A stretch of 13,334 nt of DNA from an uncultured Veillonella sp. GTDB taxonomy: Bacteria > Bacillota > Negativicutes > Veillonellales > Veillonellaceae. Below the pieces are notes generated by a model, which was not told where the DNA came from, did no database searches, and saw only the letters and a list, made by a program, of their open reading frames with translations. Position numbers and translations under genes: made by a program. This document shows, piece by piece, positions 6,172-12,797 of this stretch. Within the stretch, counting starts at the first letter, position 1; the number at the start of each line of letters is the position of its first letter. Location: positions 1 through 13,334 of the forward strand of contig USAV01000050.1 of the NCBI GenBank assembly GCA_900552715.1. Reading direction: 5' to 3'.

Positions 6172-6270
6172 CCCTCCGTTGCCTAGTGTAACTAGATAAC
6201 TGAAAGGCCATTTCTTCATGCTTTTGTGTAACTAGAGATGAGCCTGACGTCACTACTCGTCTGACTATCT
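6158..6270 (-). ncRNA. Putative antisense RNA antitoxin, module 2
   Basis: Expected start near 6270 from the promoter at 6277-6305 and end near 6158 in the toxin's last codons, so about 110 nt. It contains the GACG/CGTC hairpin (around 6246-6261) and is complementary to the toxin mRNA 3' end. Ends are estimates. Confidence 0.7.
6166..6216. terminator. Bidirectional terminator, module 2
   Basis: AAATAGCC (6166-6173) pairs with GGCCATTT (6206-6213) with one mismatch; inside, CTAGTGTAACTAG folds as a perfect five-pair stem. On the minus strand the toxin's final Thr-Lys-Ser-Lys codons supply the T-run (TATTTGCTTTTTG). Confidence 0.72.
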
Positions 6271-6276
6271 ACTTAT

Positions 6277-6305
6277 ATTATAGGGATAAAGATATATATC
6301 GTCAA
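6277..6305 (-). promoter_or_regulatory. Antisense RNA promoter, module 2
   Basis: Minus-strand TTGACG (6305-6300), 17 bp, TATAAT (6282-6277). The sequence is identical to that of module 3. Confidence 0.85.
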
Positions 6306-6385
6306 ATTGAGATAAACCTTATAAATACTAAATATATACAAAAAACTTATACATACTAATATACTAAAATATAAAATTATTAATA

Positions 6386-6438
6386 ATAGGCACAGCCTTG
6401 TTTGCATAGTATACTTATGCTAACAAGGTTGTGCTTAT
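6386..6438. repeat. Palindromic element copy 3
   Basis: Arms ATAGGCACAGCCTTGTTTGC and AACAAGGTTGTGCTTAT pair at 22 of 23 positions. TAGGCA (6387-6392) and TATACT (6410-6415) are 17 bp apart, behind an AT-rich tract. Relative to copy 2 several stem positions change and pairing improves. It lies 37 bases before the gene at 6476 and is the likely promoter region of the operon 6476-9468. Confidence 0.78.
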
Positions 6439-6475
6439 TTTGTTGTAATATGAGAGAAGAAAAAGAGAGGGTTTT

Positions 6476-7723
6476 ATGTTACGTAAAAGTGTAATTATGA
6501 TGGCACTGGCAACTGCTTTCACCATGAATGTAAGCGCTGTTCAAATCGAAGTCCCAGCCGGTCAACCGCCTATGCCAGGTGCTGATGCGAGTATTCCGGC
6601 TAATGCGTATGAGAACTATCGGGCAGGTAAGCTTAGTAATTATAAATCTAGTGATATTGTTAAGGCTAAGGCCAAATACCAAGATAAGTTAGATAAAATG
6701 GTTGCTAATGGTAAGTTGTCAAAGGATAAGTTAGATGCAGAGGCTCAACGGGGCTATAATCAAATAGATTTAGCTGCGAATGAATCAACGGTAATCTTGT
6801 TACATGATCAAGATAATAATATTCGTGCTAGTATGCCAGCAGCCATACTAGAAGGGGACTATTTGTCTCGTAGTCGTTCTAATGAGAAAGAAGATTTACA
6901 GCTTTTAACTGAGCGAAATACACTCTTTATGTTGGGGTCTAATGTAACGGATATTCTTGATATTGTTAAGACAAAAGCTGATCAGAAAGGGCAATTCCTA
7001 TATCCAGAGATAACAGAGGGGACCTGGTTTATGAATGATAAATTCTTAAATCAAAATAATCCTATGATGGGTGCTGTAGTGCGTCTTAAAGAGCAGCCAA
7101 ATCGACCATATATCGTTGGAATTGCTTATAGAAATCATCCTGTTACAGAAAAAATGGAACAGGTAATGAGTAACTATATCATTCCGTCCATTCATTCTCT
7201 GGATGATATGGATTCGTATAGTGAAACGATTACATGGGAAAATTTAACATATCGGATTCCAAAGGGAATGAAGTTGAAAGCTCAGAGAAATCTGGATAAT
7301 ACTACGACTGAAGTTAGAGAGTATGTAGGACCTTCTGCAAGATTTTCTGTGCTTAGATGGCCTGTAAAAGTGGACAATCTATATGGTAACTTTTCTTTTA
7401 AAAAGGTTATTAATGCATCTAAAGTAGGTCAACCATTATCTGATGAGGCATTAGTTCAATCTGCTTCTGTTTGGAACAATGGTGTGCCAAGTTATATGAT
7501 TGATAATTATCGGAAGGGCAAGAAATCTAAAATTCATAGAGTTCTTCGAGATGATAAATATTATTATGCTATTGATTTACTCTATACTGATGGAGCTGCG
7601 CCGTACTCTCATATACAATTAAGAAATACGGTAGAGTTCTCAGACTTTGGTAATGTAAAATTACTTCGTAAGAAAAGTGTTAATATTAGTAATAAAAATA
7701 AAATTAAGAAAGACAAGAAGTAA
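6476..7723 (+). CDS. Secreted protein of the PGADASIP paralogous family, member 2
   Basis: 415 residues, unknown function. Signal peptide MLRKSVIMMALATAFTMNVSA (cleavage after residue 21), then QPPMPGADASIPANAYENY (30-48). A charged, helical stretch (about 50-100) follows, then ESTVILLH (103-110), MSNYIIPSI (231-239), YRIPKG (259-264), VWNNGVPSY (332-340) and a VEFSDFGN block near 386-393. The end is strongly basic (NKNKIKKDKK). The body is closest to the protein at 769, whereas the first 48 residues are nearly identical to those at 7765 and 9886, a mosaic pattern. GAGAGG (about 6465-6470) supports the start. First gene of an operon with 7765 and 9067; no terminator is seen in between. Confidence 0.87.
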   Translation: MLRKSVIMMALATAFTMNVSAVQIEVPAGQPPMPGADASIPANAYENYRAGKLSNYKSSDIVKAKAKYQDKLDKMVANGKLSKDKLDAEAQRGYNQIDLAANESTVILLHDQDNNIRASMPAAILEGDYLSRSRSNEKEDLQLLTERNTLFMLGSNVTDILDIVKTKADQKGQFLYPEITEGTWFMNDKFLNQNNPMMGAVVRLKEQPNRPYIVGIAYRNHPVTEKMEQVMSNYIIPSIHSLDDMDSYSETITWENLTYRIPKGMKLKAQRNLDNTTTEVREYVGPSARFSVLRWPVKVDNLYGNFSFKKVINASKVGQPLSDEALVQSASVWNNGVPSYMIDNYRKGKKSKIHRVLRDDKYYYAIDLLYTDGAAPYSHIQLRNTVEFSDFGNVKLLRKKSVNISNKNKIKKDKK

Positions 7724-7764
7724 GTGTATTTTTGTGTTGTAAAACTTAGAGGAGAGAGGGTTTT

Positions 7765-9021
7765 ATGTTACGTAAAAGTATAATCATGATGGCATTAGCA
7801 ACTGCTTTCACCATAAATGTAAGCGCTGTGCAGATCGAAGTACCAAAGTGGCAACCACCAGTTCCAGGTGCAGATGCGAGCATTCCTGCTAATGCGTATG
7901 AAAATTATTCCCATAGTAATGAAAAGGCAATACAAGAAGCGGAGGAATTTAGCGTTAAAGTTCAGAAAAGTGTGGAGAAACCCAAGATTGCGATAGAAAA
8001 GGTTTTTAAGGAGAAAACTGGATTGGCTCAAGCTGTTAAGCTAGGGGAATTCTCAGAATCTACTGTTATCTTACTTCATGAAGGAAAAAATAATATTCGT
8101 TTATCTGTACCAAATATTAGCTTGCGTGGTGACACGGTTGAATCTAAATCGAGTGGCAGTCCTTTATTTGTGGTTCGTGGTTTTACAAGTATTTTGATGG
8201 TGGGGCCACCACATGGTAAAGAATTTAGTAAACGTATGCACAATGAAGGTGTCTATACATATCCGAGCTTAGAAAATGCATCTTGGAAAATCCTTAAAGC
8301 GAAGACACATGTAATGTACACAGAGTTTACACCAAGTAAGACAAAAACGACGTATGGTATTACGTATCTTGGTGGCGGGGATGTGAATGATCCATACCAA
8401 GATAAATTTGCTGAAGTGGTAATGAGTAATTATATTATCCCATCTATTGAGACTCTATCTAGGCTGGATAATTATAGCCATGTTAAACATTGGGACAATT
8501 TCAGTTATCGTATTCCTAAAAAGGTTAAGCTCGTGAGCGAGGCTATGGAAGATAACAAATATGAGGTTCGTACTTATGAAGCCTCAGGAATCAAGATCCG
8601 TGTGTTACGCTTTCAAATAGACCCTAATGTTGTTGATAAAAGTTTGGCAAAAAAACAAATTTTTGCATTTTTGAATAAATATGGTGACCTTGAGGCTCCT
8701 ACACAGTATGCAACAGTTTGGAATAATGGTATTCCAGGCTTCCTAGTTGATCGCTATAAATCTAATGGGGAATCCTATTTACGCCATTTTACAAAGGATT
8801 CTGAATATTATTATAGTTATCGCATTGACTATGATGAAAGCAAATCTTCGTATAAGCATAAACAATTGCGCGATATGGTTGAGTATGTAGATTTTGATAA
8901 TGTTGAAAGTTTACGAAAAGCACCTCAATGGCGTATAAGTAATAGCCATAAAAAGAAACTTGATGCGGATCCAATCTTTAATCCGTGGTATATGGAATGG
9001 ATTAAAATATTAACTCAATAA
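7765..9021 (+). CDS. Secreted protein of the PGADASIP paralogous family, member 3
   Basis: 418 residues, unknown function, 41 bases after the previous gene. Signal peptide and motif as in member 2 (QPPVPGADASIPANAYENY, 30-48), with KWQPP in place of AGQPP. Body blocks: ESTVILLHEG (98-107), IRLSVPNISLRGDTVESKS (111-129), VGPPHGK, MSNYIIPSI (220-228), YRIPKK, TVWNNGIPGF (318-327), LRDMVEYVDFDN, and a C-terminal PWYMEW. The body is close to the protein at 9886 along its whole length, so these two form one subfamily. The repeated DNA around the start (GAGAGGGTTTTATGTTACG) is shared with 6476 and 9886, but there is no palindrome or toxin module here, so it depends on the upstream promoter. Confidence 0.87.
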   Translation: MLRKSIIMMALATAFTINVSAVQIEVPKWQPPVPGADASIPANAYENYSHSNEKAIQEAEEFSVKVQKSVEKPKIAIEKVFKEKTGLAQAVKLGEFSESTVILLHEGKNNIRLSVPNISLRGDTVESKSSGSPLFVVRGFTSILMVGPPHGKEFSKRMHNEGVYTYPSLENASWKILKAKTHVMYTEFTPSKTKTTYGITYLGGGDVNDPYQDKFAEVVMSNYIIPSIETLSRLDNYSHVKHWDNFSYRIPKKVKLVSEAMEDNKYEVRTYEASGIKIRVLRFQIDPNVVDKSLAKKQIFAFLNKYGDLEAPTQYATVWNNGIPGFLVDRYKSNGESYLRHFTKDSEYYYSYRIDYDESKSSYKHKQLRDMVEYVDFDNVESLRKAPQWRISNSHKKKLDADPIFNPWYMEWIKILTQ

Positions 9022-9066
9022 GAAATTTTGTTTTTAAGTTTCATAATATTAGCTAGGAGAGTGCCA

Positions 9067-9468
9067 ATGAGTAAACTCAAATATATCAAAACTATATTAG
9101 TGCTTTTGCTTAAGGCTTATCTTGTCTATCTATGGATTAACTTTGTCGAGACGTTTATTCGGCTACTTTATGACATCTATGTATTAAAAGTATATTCAGT
9201 GGAGCATTTTGGTCTATTTCTATTCTTTCTCTTTGGGAATATATGCTGTATTCTGTGGCTCGTTTTATGGTGTAAGCGATTACCGCCAGCTTTTAACAAG
9301 CCCAAAATATACTATGAAATTAAAGATTGGATACGATCTAAGAAACAAGACGCACCTATCTATAAAGTCCTGTTTGTCAGTTTAGCGCTTATGTTAAAAC
9401 TATGTTTTGTGGTGTATATCTTAATTGTCGTCTCTACTGTGTTAAGCATTCCACTGGTAAACTATTAA
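9067..9468 (+). CDS. Small polytopic membrane protein, paralogue of the protein at 5368
   Basis: 133 residues. The frame is open from TTG 9028, but TAGGAGAG (9053-9060) lies in front of ATG 9067 and this start aligns with the paralogue. Hydrophobic segments are near residues 8-34, 48-68 and 98-130. PAFNKPKIYYEIKDW (74-88), LLYDIYVLKVY and FGNI...LWLVLW are shared with 5368-5838. It is 45 bases after the secreted-protein gene at 7765 and should be co-transcribed. No terminator separates it from the toxin ORF at 9489. Function unknown; the recurring pairing with secreted-protein genes suggests a linked role. Confidence 0.8.
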   Translation: MSKLKYIKTILVLLLKAYLVYLWINFVETFIRLLYDIYVLKVYSVEHFGLFLFFLFGNICCILWLVLWCKRLPPAFNKPKIYYEIKDWIRSKKQDAPIYKVLFVSLALMLKLCFVVYILIVVSTVLSIPLVNY

Positions 9469-9488
9469 TCTATTTCAAACGTTAGTCT

Positions 9489-9590
9489 ATGAGCGATTAT
9501 GAAATAATCATGCTCCTCTTACAAGTACTGGCTATTGTCATTGCTTTTGGAGCCTTAGTAGCCCTTATTTGCCTTACAAAAAGCAAATAG
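9489..9590 (+). CDS. Toxin-like peptide copy 3, without its own promoter and ribosome binding site
   Basis: The 33-residue product is identical to copy 2 (MSDYEIIMLLL, FGALVALICL, TKSK); the two base differences (AGT/AGC, GCT/GCC) are silent. The DNA upstream of the start is different: the forward promoter, anti-SD and SD of modules 1 and 2 are missing and are replaced by the end of the membrane-protein gene, 20 bases before. TTTCAAACGTTAGTCT offers no Shine-Dalgarno. It could be translated weakly from the 6476 operon mRNA, or be silent. The antisense unit on the other strand is complete. Confidence 0.7.
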   Translation: MSDYEIIMLLLQVLAIVIAFGALVALICLTKSK

Positions 9591-9689
9591 CCCTCCGTTA
9601 CCGCATGGTAGCTAAGTAAACAGAAAGGCCATTTCCTTAGTATTTTGATTTTCGAGATGCGCCTGACGTTTCGACTCGTCTGGCTATCT
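9577..9689 (-). ncRNA. Putative antisense RNA antitoxin, module 3
   Basis: Expected from the promoter at 9696-9724 to the toxin's last codons, about 110 nt. Its hairpin (9662-9682) has GCC/GGC added outside GACG/CGTC, where modules 1, 2 and 4 have a C-A mismatch, and a different loop. Ends are estimates. Confidence 0.66.
9585..9637. terminator. Bidirectional terminator, module 3
   Basis: AAATAGCC (9585-9592) and GGCCATTT (9627-9634) pair with one mismatch; inside, TACC and GGTA pair around GCAT in place of the CTAGT/ACTAG stem of module 2. Pairing is kept while the bases differ. Confidence 0.68.
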
Positions 9690-9695
9690 TCTTAT

Positions 9696-9724
9696 ATTAT
9701 AGGGATAAAGATATATATCGTCAA
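9696..9724 (-). promoter_or_regulatory. Antisense RNA promoter, module 3
   Basis: Minus-strand TTGACG (9724-9719), 17 bp, TATAAT (9701-9696), identical to module 2. Confidence 0.84.
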
Positions 9725-9796
9725 ATAGAGATAAACCATATAAATACTAAATATATACACATAACTTATATATACTAAAATATAAAATTATTAATA

Positions 9797-9849
9797 ATAG
9801 GCACAGTCTTATTTGCATAGTATACTTATGCTAATAAGGTTGTGCTTAT
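9797..9849. repeat. Palindromic element copy 4
   Basis: Arms ATAGGCACAGTCTTATTTGC and AATAAGGTTGTGCTTAT pair throughout except one T-T. TAGGCA (9798-9803), 17 bp, TATACT (9821-9826). It precedes the gene at 9886 by 36 bases and is the likely promoter region of 9886-11775. Confidence 0.78.
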
Positions 9850-9885
9850 TTTGTTGTAATGTGAGAGAAGAAAAAGAGAGGGTTT

Positions 9886-11142
9886 ATGTTACGTAAAAGT
9901 GTAATTATGATGGCACTAGCAACTGCTTTCACCATAAATGTAAGTGCTGTACAGATCGAAGTGCCAGCCGGACAGCCGCCTATGCCTGGGGCAGATGCGA
10001 GCATTCCTGCCAATGCGTATGAGAATTATCGTCATATTAATAAAGTAGGGGAGCAGAATGCAGAGGATTATAGTGAATTTATAAAATCACAACCTGTAAA
10101 TCCTACATCTGGGATGGATAAGTTGTATCGAGAACGCCCTGGTTTGGCTAAGGCGTTGGAGTTAGCAAATTCTTCTCAATCTACCGTTGTATTGCTTCAT
10201 GAAGGGGATAAGAATATTCGATTATCCGTACCAAACATTAGCTTTCGTGGAGATACTGTAGAGTCTAAGTCTGGAAAAGGGCCGTTATATGCTGTGCGAA
10301 GCCTTAGTTCATTTTTAGTAGTAGGGCCGCCACATGGTAAAGCACTCAATAAATATGCTGAAGAAGAAGGGAAATATACATATCCAGGTTTGCACGATGC
10401 ATCTTGGAAGCTTATGTCCAACAATGCCCGTGTAATGTATACGGAGTTTACACCGAATGATTCAAAGACTACCTATGGGATTAGTTATGGCGGTTGGGTT
10501 AATACGGAGGATCCGTATCAGGATAAATCACCGGAAGTTTTGATGAGTAATTATATTATTCCATCTATAGAATCCTTGTCTGGATTAGATAATTATAGTC
10601 GTGTTGAGCATTGGGGAAATTTCAGTTATCGTGTTCCTAAGACTGCAAAGTTAGTGAGTGAGGCTGTAGAGAATACTCAATATGATGTGAGAACCTATGA
10701 GGATACAGGGGCCAAGATACGTGTAGTGCGTACCTCCATATTGGGTGAAAAACGAGATGGAACGGTCATCAAGAGTTCCATATTATCCTTTTTGAGAAAG
10801 TATAACGATTTAGAAACACCTACACAATATGCAGTCGTATGGAATAATGGTATCGCAGGCTCTTTGATCGATTCTTACAAGCCTAATGGAGAGTCTTATC
10901 TCCGTCATGTTGTGAAAGATTCTGTGTACTTTTACAGTTATCGTATTAATTATGATGAAAGTAAGACCTCTTATACACATAAACAATGGAGAGATATAAT
11001 TGAATATGTAGGCTTTGATGATGCGGTCAAACTCAGAAACGGTCCACAATGGAGAGAAGATGGAACCTATAAAGAGAAACTAGAAAGTGGACCTATATTT
11101 ATTCCTTGGTATATGGAGTGGGTTAAGCTATTGAATCAATAG
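9886..11142 (+). CDS. Secreted protein of the PGADASIP paralogous family, member 4
   Basis: 418 residues, unknown function. Signal peptide MLRKSVIMMALATAFTINVSA, motif QPPMPGADASIPANAYENY (30-48). Body blocks as in member 3: QSTVVLLHEGDKNIRLSVPN, FRGDTVESKS, VGPPHGK, MSNYIIPSIESL, YRVPKT, VVWNNGIAGS, WRDIIEYVGFDD, PWYMEW near the end. In the WNNG block the Pro of WNNGxP is Ala. GAGAGGG precedes the ATG. It is followed after 57 bases, without terminator, by the gene at 11200. Confidence 0.87.
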   Translation: MLRKSVIMMALATAFTINVSAVQIEVPAGQPPMPGADASIPANAYENYRHINKVGEQNAEDYSEFIKSQPVNPTSGMDKLYRERPGLAKALELANSSQSTVVLLHEGDKNIRLSVPNISFRGDTVESKSGKGPLYAVRSLSSFLVVGPPHGKALNKYAEEEGKYTYPGLHDASWKLMSNNARVMYTEFTPNDSKTTYGISYGGWVNTEDPYQDKSPEVLMSNYIIPSIESLSGLDNYSRVEHWGNFSYRVPKTAKLVSEAVENTQYDVRTYEDTGAKIRVVRTSILGEKRDGTVIKSSILSFLRKYNDLETPTQYAVVWNNGIAGSLIDSYKPNGESYLRHVVKDSVYFYSYRINYDESKTSYTHKQWRDIIEYVGFDDAVKLRNGPQWREDGTYKEKLESGPIFIPWYMEWVKLLNQ

Positions 11143-11199
11143 TGTGTAATATAGTGAATGTAGTTTGAGCTAATTATAAGAAATTTCAGGAGAGAGACT

Positions 11200-11775
11200 A
11201 TGAAAACAAAATATATGGTTATGGGGCTTGTTATAGGCCTACAATTGGTAAGTGGTTATAGTTATGAAGCTGATGCGAGTTGGCTGAGTAAAACTTGGGA
11301 CCGTCTAGAAACGAATGCCGCGAAGCAGTCTTATGATTGGCCCAAAGCTGAGCAGTATACTCATTATGAGGGCGGGCAAATTGTAGGTACTACCTTGCCA
11401 GATGAGGACATGATGGTCCTTGGTGTTTCGTTGGGTAATACCTTTGATAGTGTAAAAGCTAGTCTAGGACAGCCTGCTAAAGAAACAAGTCGAGGACTTA
11501 CCTATGGTGGTGTTACATTTGGGAACTTTAAAATGGATGGTGTGGGCCCTATTGTTACTTATATGATGATCGAGAATCGTGATGCTACTACACATAGAGG
11601 TATTGCCGTAGGCGATTCCATGCGAAAGGTCCTTAATGTATATGGCAGACCCGATTTAGTAGATACTAACAATCGATGGTTTTATGGGAAATACCGTTAT
11701 CGAACTGATATGATGCATGGCATACAATTTGAACAAAAAGGCGATAAAGTCAGCAAGATTTTAATTTATAAATGA
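11200..11775 (+). CDS. Secreted protein with two BamE/OmlA-like or CAP-associated-like repeats
   Basis: 191 residues with a signal peptide ending ADA (residue 26). AGGAGAG lies before the ATG. Two internal repeats are visible: LGVSLGNTFDSVKASLGQP (74-92) and RGIAVGDSMRKVLNVYGRP (133-151), each of the form GxxxGxxxxxVxxxxGxP and followed by beta-rich sequence. This pattern is typical of the SmpA/OmlA (BamE) fold and of the CAP-associated domain; which one applies is not decidable here. There is no lipobox, unlike true BamE, so it is more likely a soluble periplasmic or secreted protein. Second gene of the 9886 operon, ended by the terminator at 11804. Confidence 0.72.
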   Translation: MKTKYMVMGLVIGLQLVSGYSYEADASWLSKTWDRLETNAAKQSYDWPKAEQYTHYEGGQIVGTTLPDEDMMVLGVSLGNTFDSVKASLGQPAKETSRGLTYGGVTFGNFKMDGVGPIVTYMMIENRDATTHRGIAVGDSMRKVLNVYGRPDLVDTNNRWFYGKYRYRTDMMHGIQFEQKGDKVSKILIYK

Positions 11776-11798
11776 TTATATTCTTACCATATTTATGA

Positions 11799-11842
11799 AA
11801 AAAGCCGAGCTTTTAATTCATAGAATTAGCTCGGCGTTTATT
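11799..11842 (+). terminator. Intrinsic terminator of the 9886-11775 operon
   Basis: GCCGAGC (11804-11810) and GCTCGGC (11829-11835) are perfectly paired, with further A-T pairing inside (TTTTAATTC and GAATTA), then GTTTATTACTTT. Confidence 0.86.
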
Positions 11843-11876
11843 ACTTTATTCGTATATTTATATAATATAATACTTG

Positions 11877-11905
11877 TTGTATCGTATATTAATGCATCAT
11901 ATAAT
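11877..11905 (+). promoter_or_regulatory. Relic toxin promoter, module 4
   Basis: TTGTAT (11877-11882), 17 bp, TATAAT (11900-11905), matching modules 1 and 2. It now leads into a five-codon ORF (ATG 11923 to TAA 11940) and straight into the terminator. Read-through might reach the flavin reductase gene at 12105. Confidence 0.72.
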
Positions 11906-11950
11906 GTGATTAGGAGAATTAGATGAGGTCGGAAAAATAAAAAAATAGCC
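11906..11950 (+). pseudogene. Toxin module 4 with the toxin ORF and leader hairpin deleted
   Basis: After the promoter the leader can be followed as far as GAGGT (compare 6029-6035), then the sequence jumps to AAAAATAGCC, which corresponds to the toxin's stop region in the other modules. The anti-SD, the SD and nearly all of the 33-codon ORF are gone. What is left encodes only Met-Arg-Ser-Glu-Lys. The downstream terminator and antisense unit are intact. Confidence 0.78.
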
Positions 11951-12046
11951 CTCCGTTGCCTAGTGTAACTAGATAACTGAAAGGCCATTTCTCAAGCTTT
12001 TATGTTTTCCGAGATGAGCCTGACGCAACTACTCGTCTGACTATCT
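11936..12046 (-). ncRNA. Putative orphan antisense RNA, module 4
   Basis: Promoter, hairpin (GACGCAACTACTCGTC, 12021-12036) and terminator are kept although no toxin remains in cis. Because its terminator half is the same as in module 2, it could base-pair with toxin mRNA from elsewhere. That trans role is inference. Confidence 0.66.
11943..11992. terminator. Bidirectional terminator, module 4
   Basis: AAATAGCC (11943-11950) and GGCCATTT (11983-11990), with inner CTAGTGTAACTAG as in module 2. On the minus strand it is followed by TATTTTTTTATTTTTCC, the best U-tract of the four. Confidence 0.74.
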
Positions 12047-12052
12047 ATCTAT

Positions 12053-12081
12053 ATTATAGAGTTAAAGATATATATCGTCAA
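12053..12081 (-). promoter_or_regulatory. Antisense RNA promoter, module 4
   Basis: Minus-strand TTGACG (12081-12076), 17 bp, TATAAT (12058-12053). Spacer bases differ slightly from modules 2 and 3. It lies 23 bases before the flavin reductase start and points away from it. Confidence 0.84.
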
Positions 12082-12104
12082 ATTAAGATAAACCGGAGGT
12101 CATT

Positions 12105-12641
12105 ATGAAAGCATTTGAAACAAAAGATTATAAAGCGTTTTCTATGTTTGAGGATTGTTGGGCTCTTGTTACAGCTGGTACGCCTGAGGATTTTAATACT
12201 TGTACGGTTAGTTGGGGCAGTATGGGCAATGTATGGGGACCTAATGGTGGTGACATGTCCACGGTGACGGTGTATATCCATCCGGCTCGTTACACTCAAG
12301 AGTTTATGGCTAAATACGATACTTTTACCGTTAGTTTCTTTCCTGAAAGCTATCGCAAGGCGCTTGGTTATTTGGGTTCTCATTCGGGCCGCGATGAAGA
12401 TAAGGTGGCTAACTCTGGTTTAACACCAGTGGTAGCAGGCGATGGGGTAACTTTCAAAGAAGCAGATTTAACATTTGTATGTAAAAAACTGTATGAATAT
12501 CAATTTGATGAAGCTCACTTAGCGGATAACGTAAAGGAATATTATGCAGCAAATCCATCTATGTATACCCAAGTTGGCAAAGATTGCTGGGAACCACATT
12601 ATATGTACATCGGTAAAGTAGTTGAGGCTATAGAGGCTTAG
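12105..12641 (+). CDS. Flavin reductase-like FMN-binding split-barrel protein
   Basis: 178 residues, cytoplasmic, no signal peptide. It resembles flavin reductase-domain proteins that bind FMN and use NAD(P)H or act as small flavoproteins. The expected FMN-site stretch is TCTVSWGSMGNVWG (residues 32-45), followed by the strand STVTVYIHPARYT (52-64), YDTFTVSFF (71-79) and GSHSGRDEDK (91-100), which fits the usual SGRDxDK loop of this family. Length is normal. The start is firm: GGAGG precedes ATG by seven bases. No clear promoter of its own is seen; the relic toxin promoter at 11877 lies upstream, beyond a terminator. Physiological substrate unknown. Confidence 0.88.
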   Translation: MKAFETKDYKAFSMFEDCWALVTAGTPEDFNTCTVSWGSMGNVWGPNGGDMSTVTVYIHPARYTQEFMAKYDTFTVSFFPESYRKALGYLGSHSGRDEDKVANSGLTPVVAGDGVTFKEADLTFVCKKLYEYQFDEAHLADNVKEYYAANPSMYTQVGKDCWEPHYMYIGKVVEAIEA

Positions 12642-12725
12642 CCTTAAATAAGTTTTATATAAGGCCGATTTATATTTTATCTATATGTGTAGATAGACTT
12701 ATGTCTAAAAAGAAATAGAGAAAGA

Positions 12726-12768
12726 AAAACAGCCAGTATTGCGATTTGCAGTACTGGCTGTTTTGGTT
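12726..12768. terminator. Bidirectional terminator between convergent genes
   Basis: AAAACAGCCAGTA (12726-12738) and TACTGGCTGTTTT (12752-12764) are perfectly complementary, with more pairing inside (TTGC and GCAG). It serves the plus-strand flavin reductase gene and the minus-strand gene ending at 12798. Confidence 0.9.
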
Positions 12769-12797
12769 ACACATCTTATTAGATTTTGAACGATGTT

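Larger units (their letters stand above)
6065..6621 (+). repeat. Duplicated leader block, copy A
   Basis: This stretch is closely repeated at 9484-10031. It runs from AGTCTATGAG at the toxin start, through the antisense unit, the AT-rich spacer (6306-6385) and palindrome copy 3, to the end of the constant N-terminal motif of the secreted protein. Similarity falls sharply on both sides: upstream because copy B lacks the toxin leader, downstream because the secreted bodies diverge. Confidence 0.85.
9484..10031 (+). repeat. Duplicated leader block, copy B
   Basis: Second copy of the block at 6065-6621: toxin ORF, antisense unit, AT-rich spacer (9725-9796), palindrome, signal peptide and constant motif. 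Small indels in the spacer and compensatory changes in the hairpins show it is not a very recent exact duplicate. Confidence 0.85.

Noticed and set aside
6306..6385. AT-rich repeated stretch (also 9725-9796) considered as a replication origin or CRISPR leader
   Set aside because: No iterons, DnaA boxes, or repeat-spacer pattern; it is simply part of the duplicated block and may act as an UP element.
9028..9066. TTG start for the membrane protein at 9067
   Set aside because: TAGGAGAG precedes ATG 9067, and the paralogue aligns from there.
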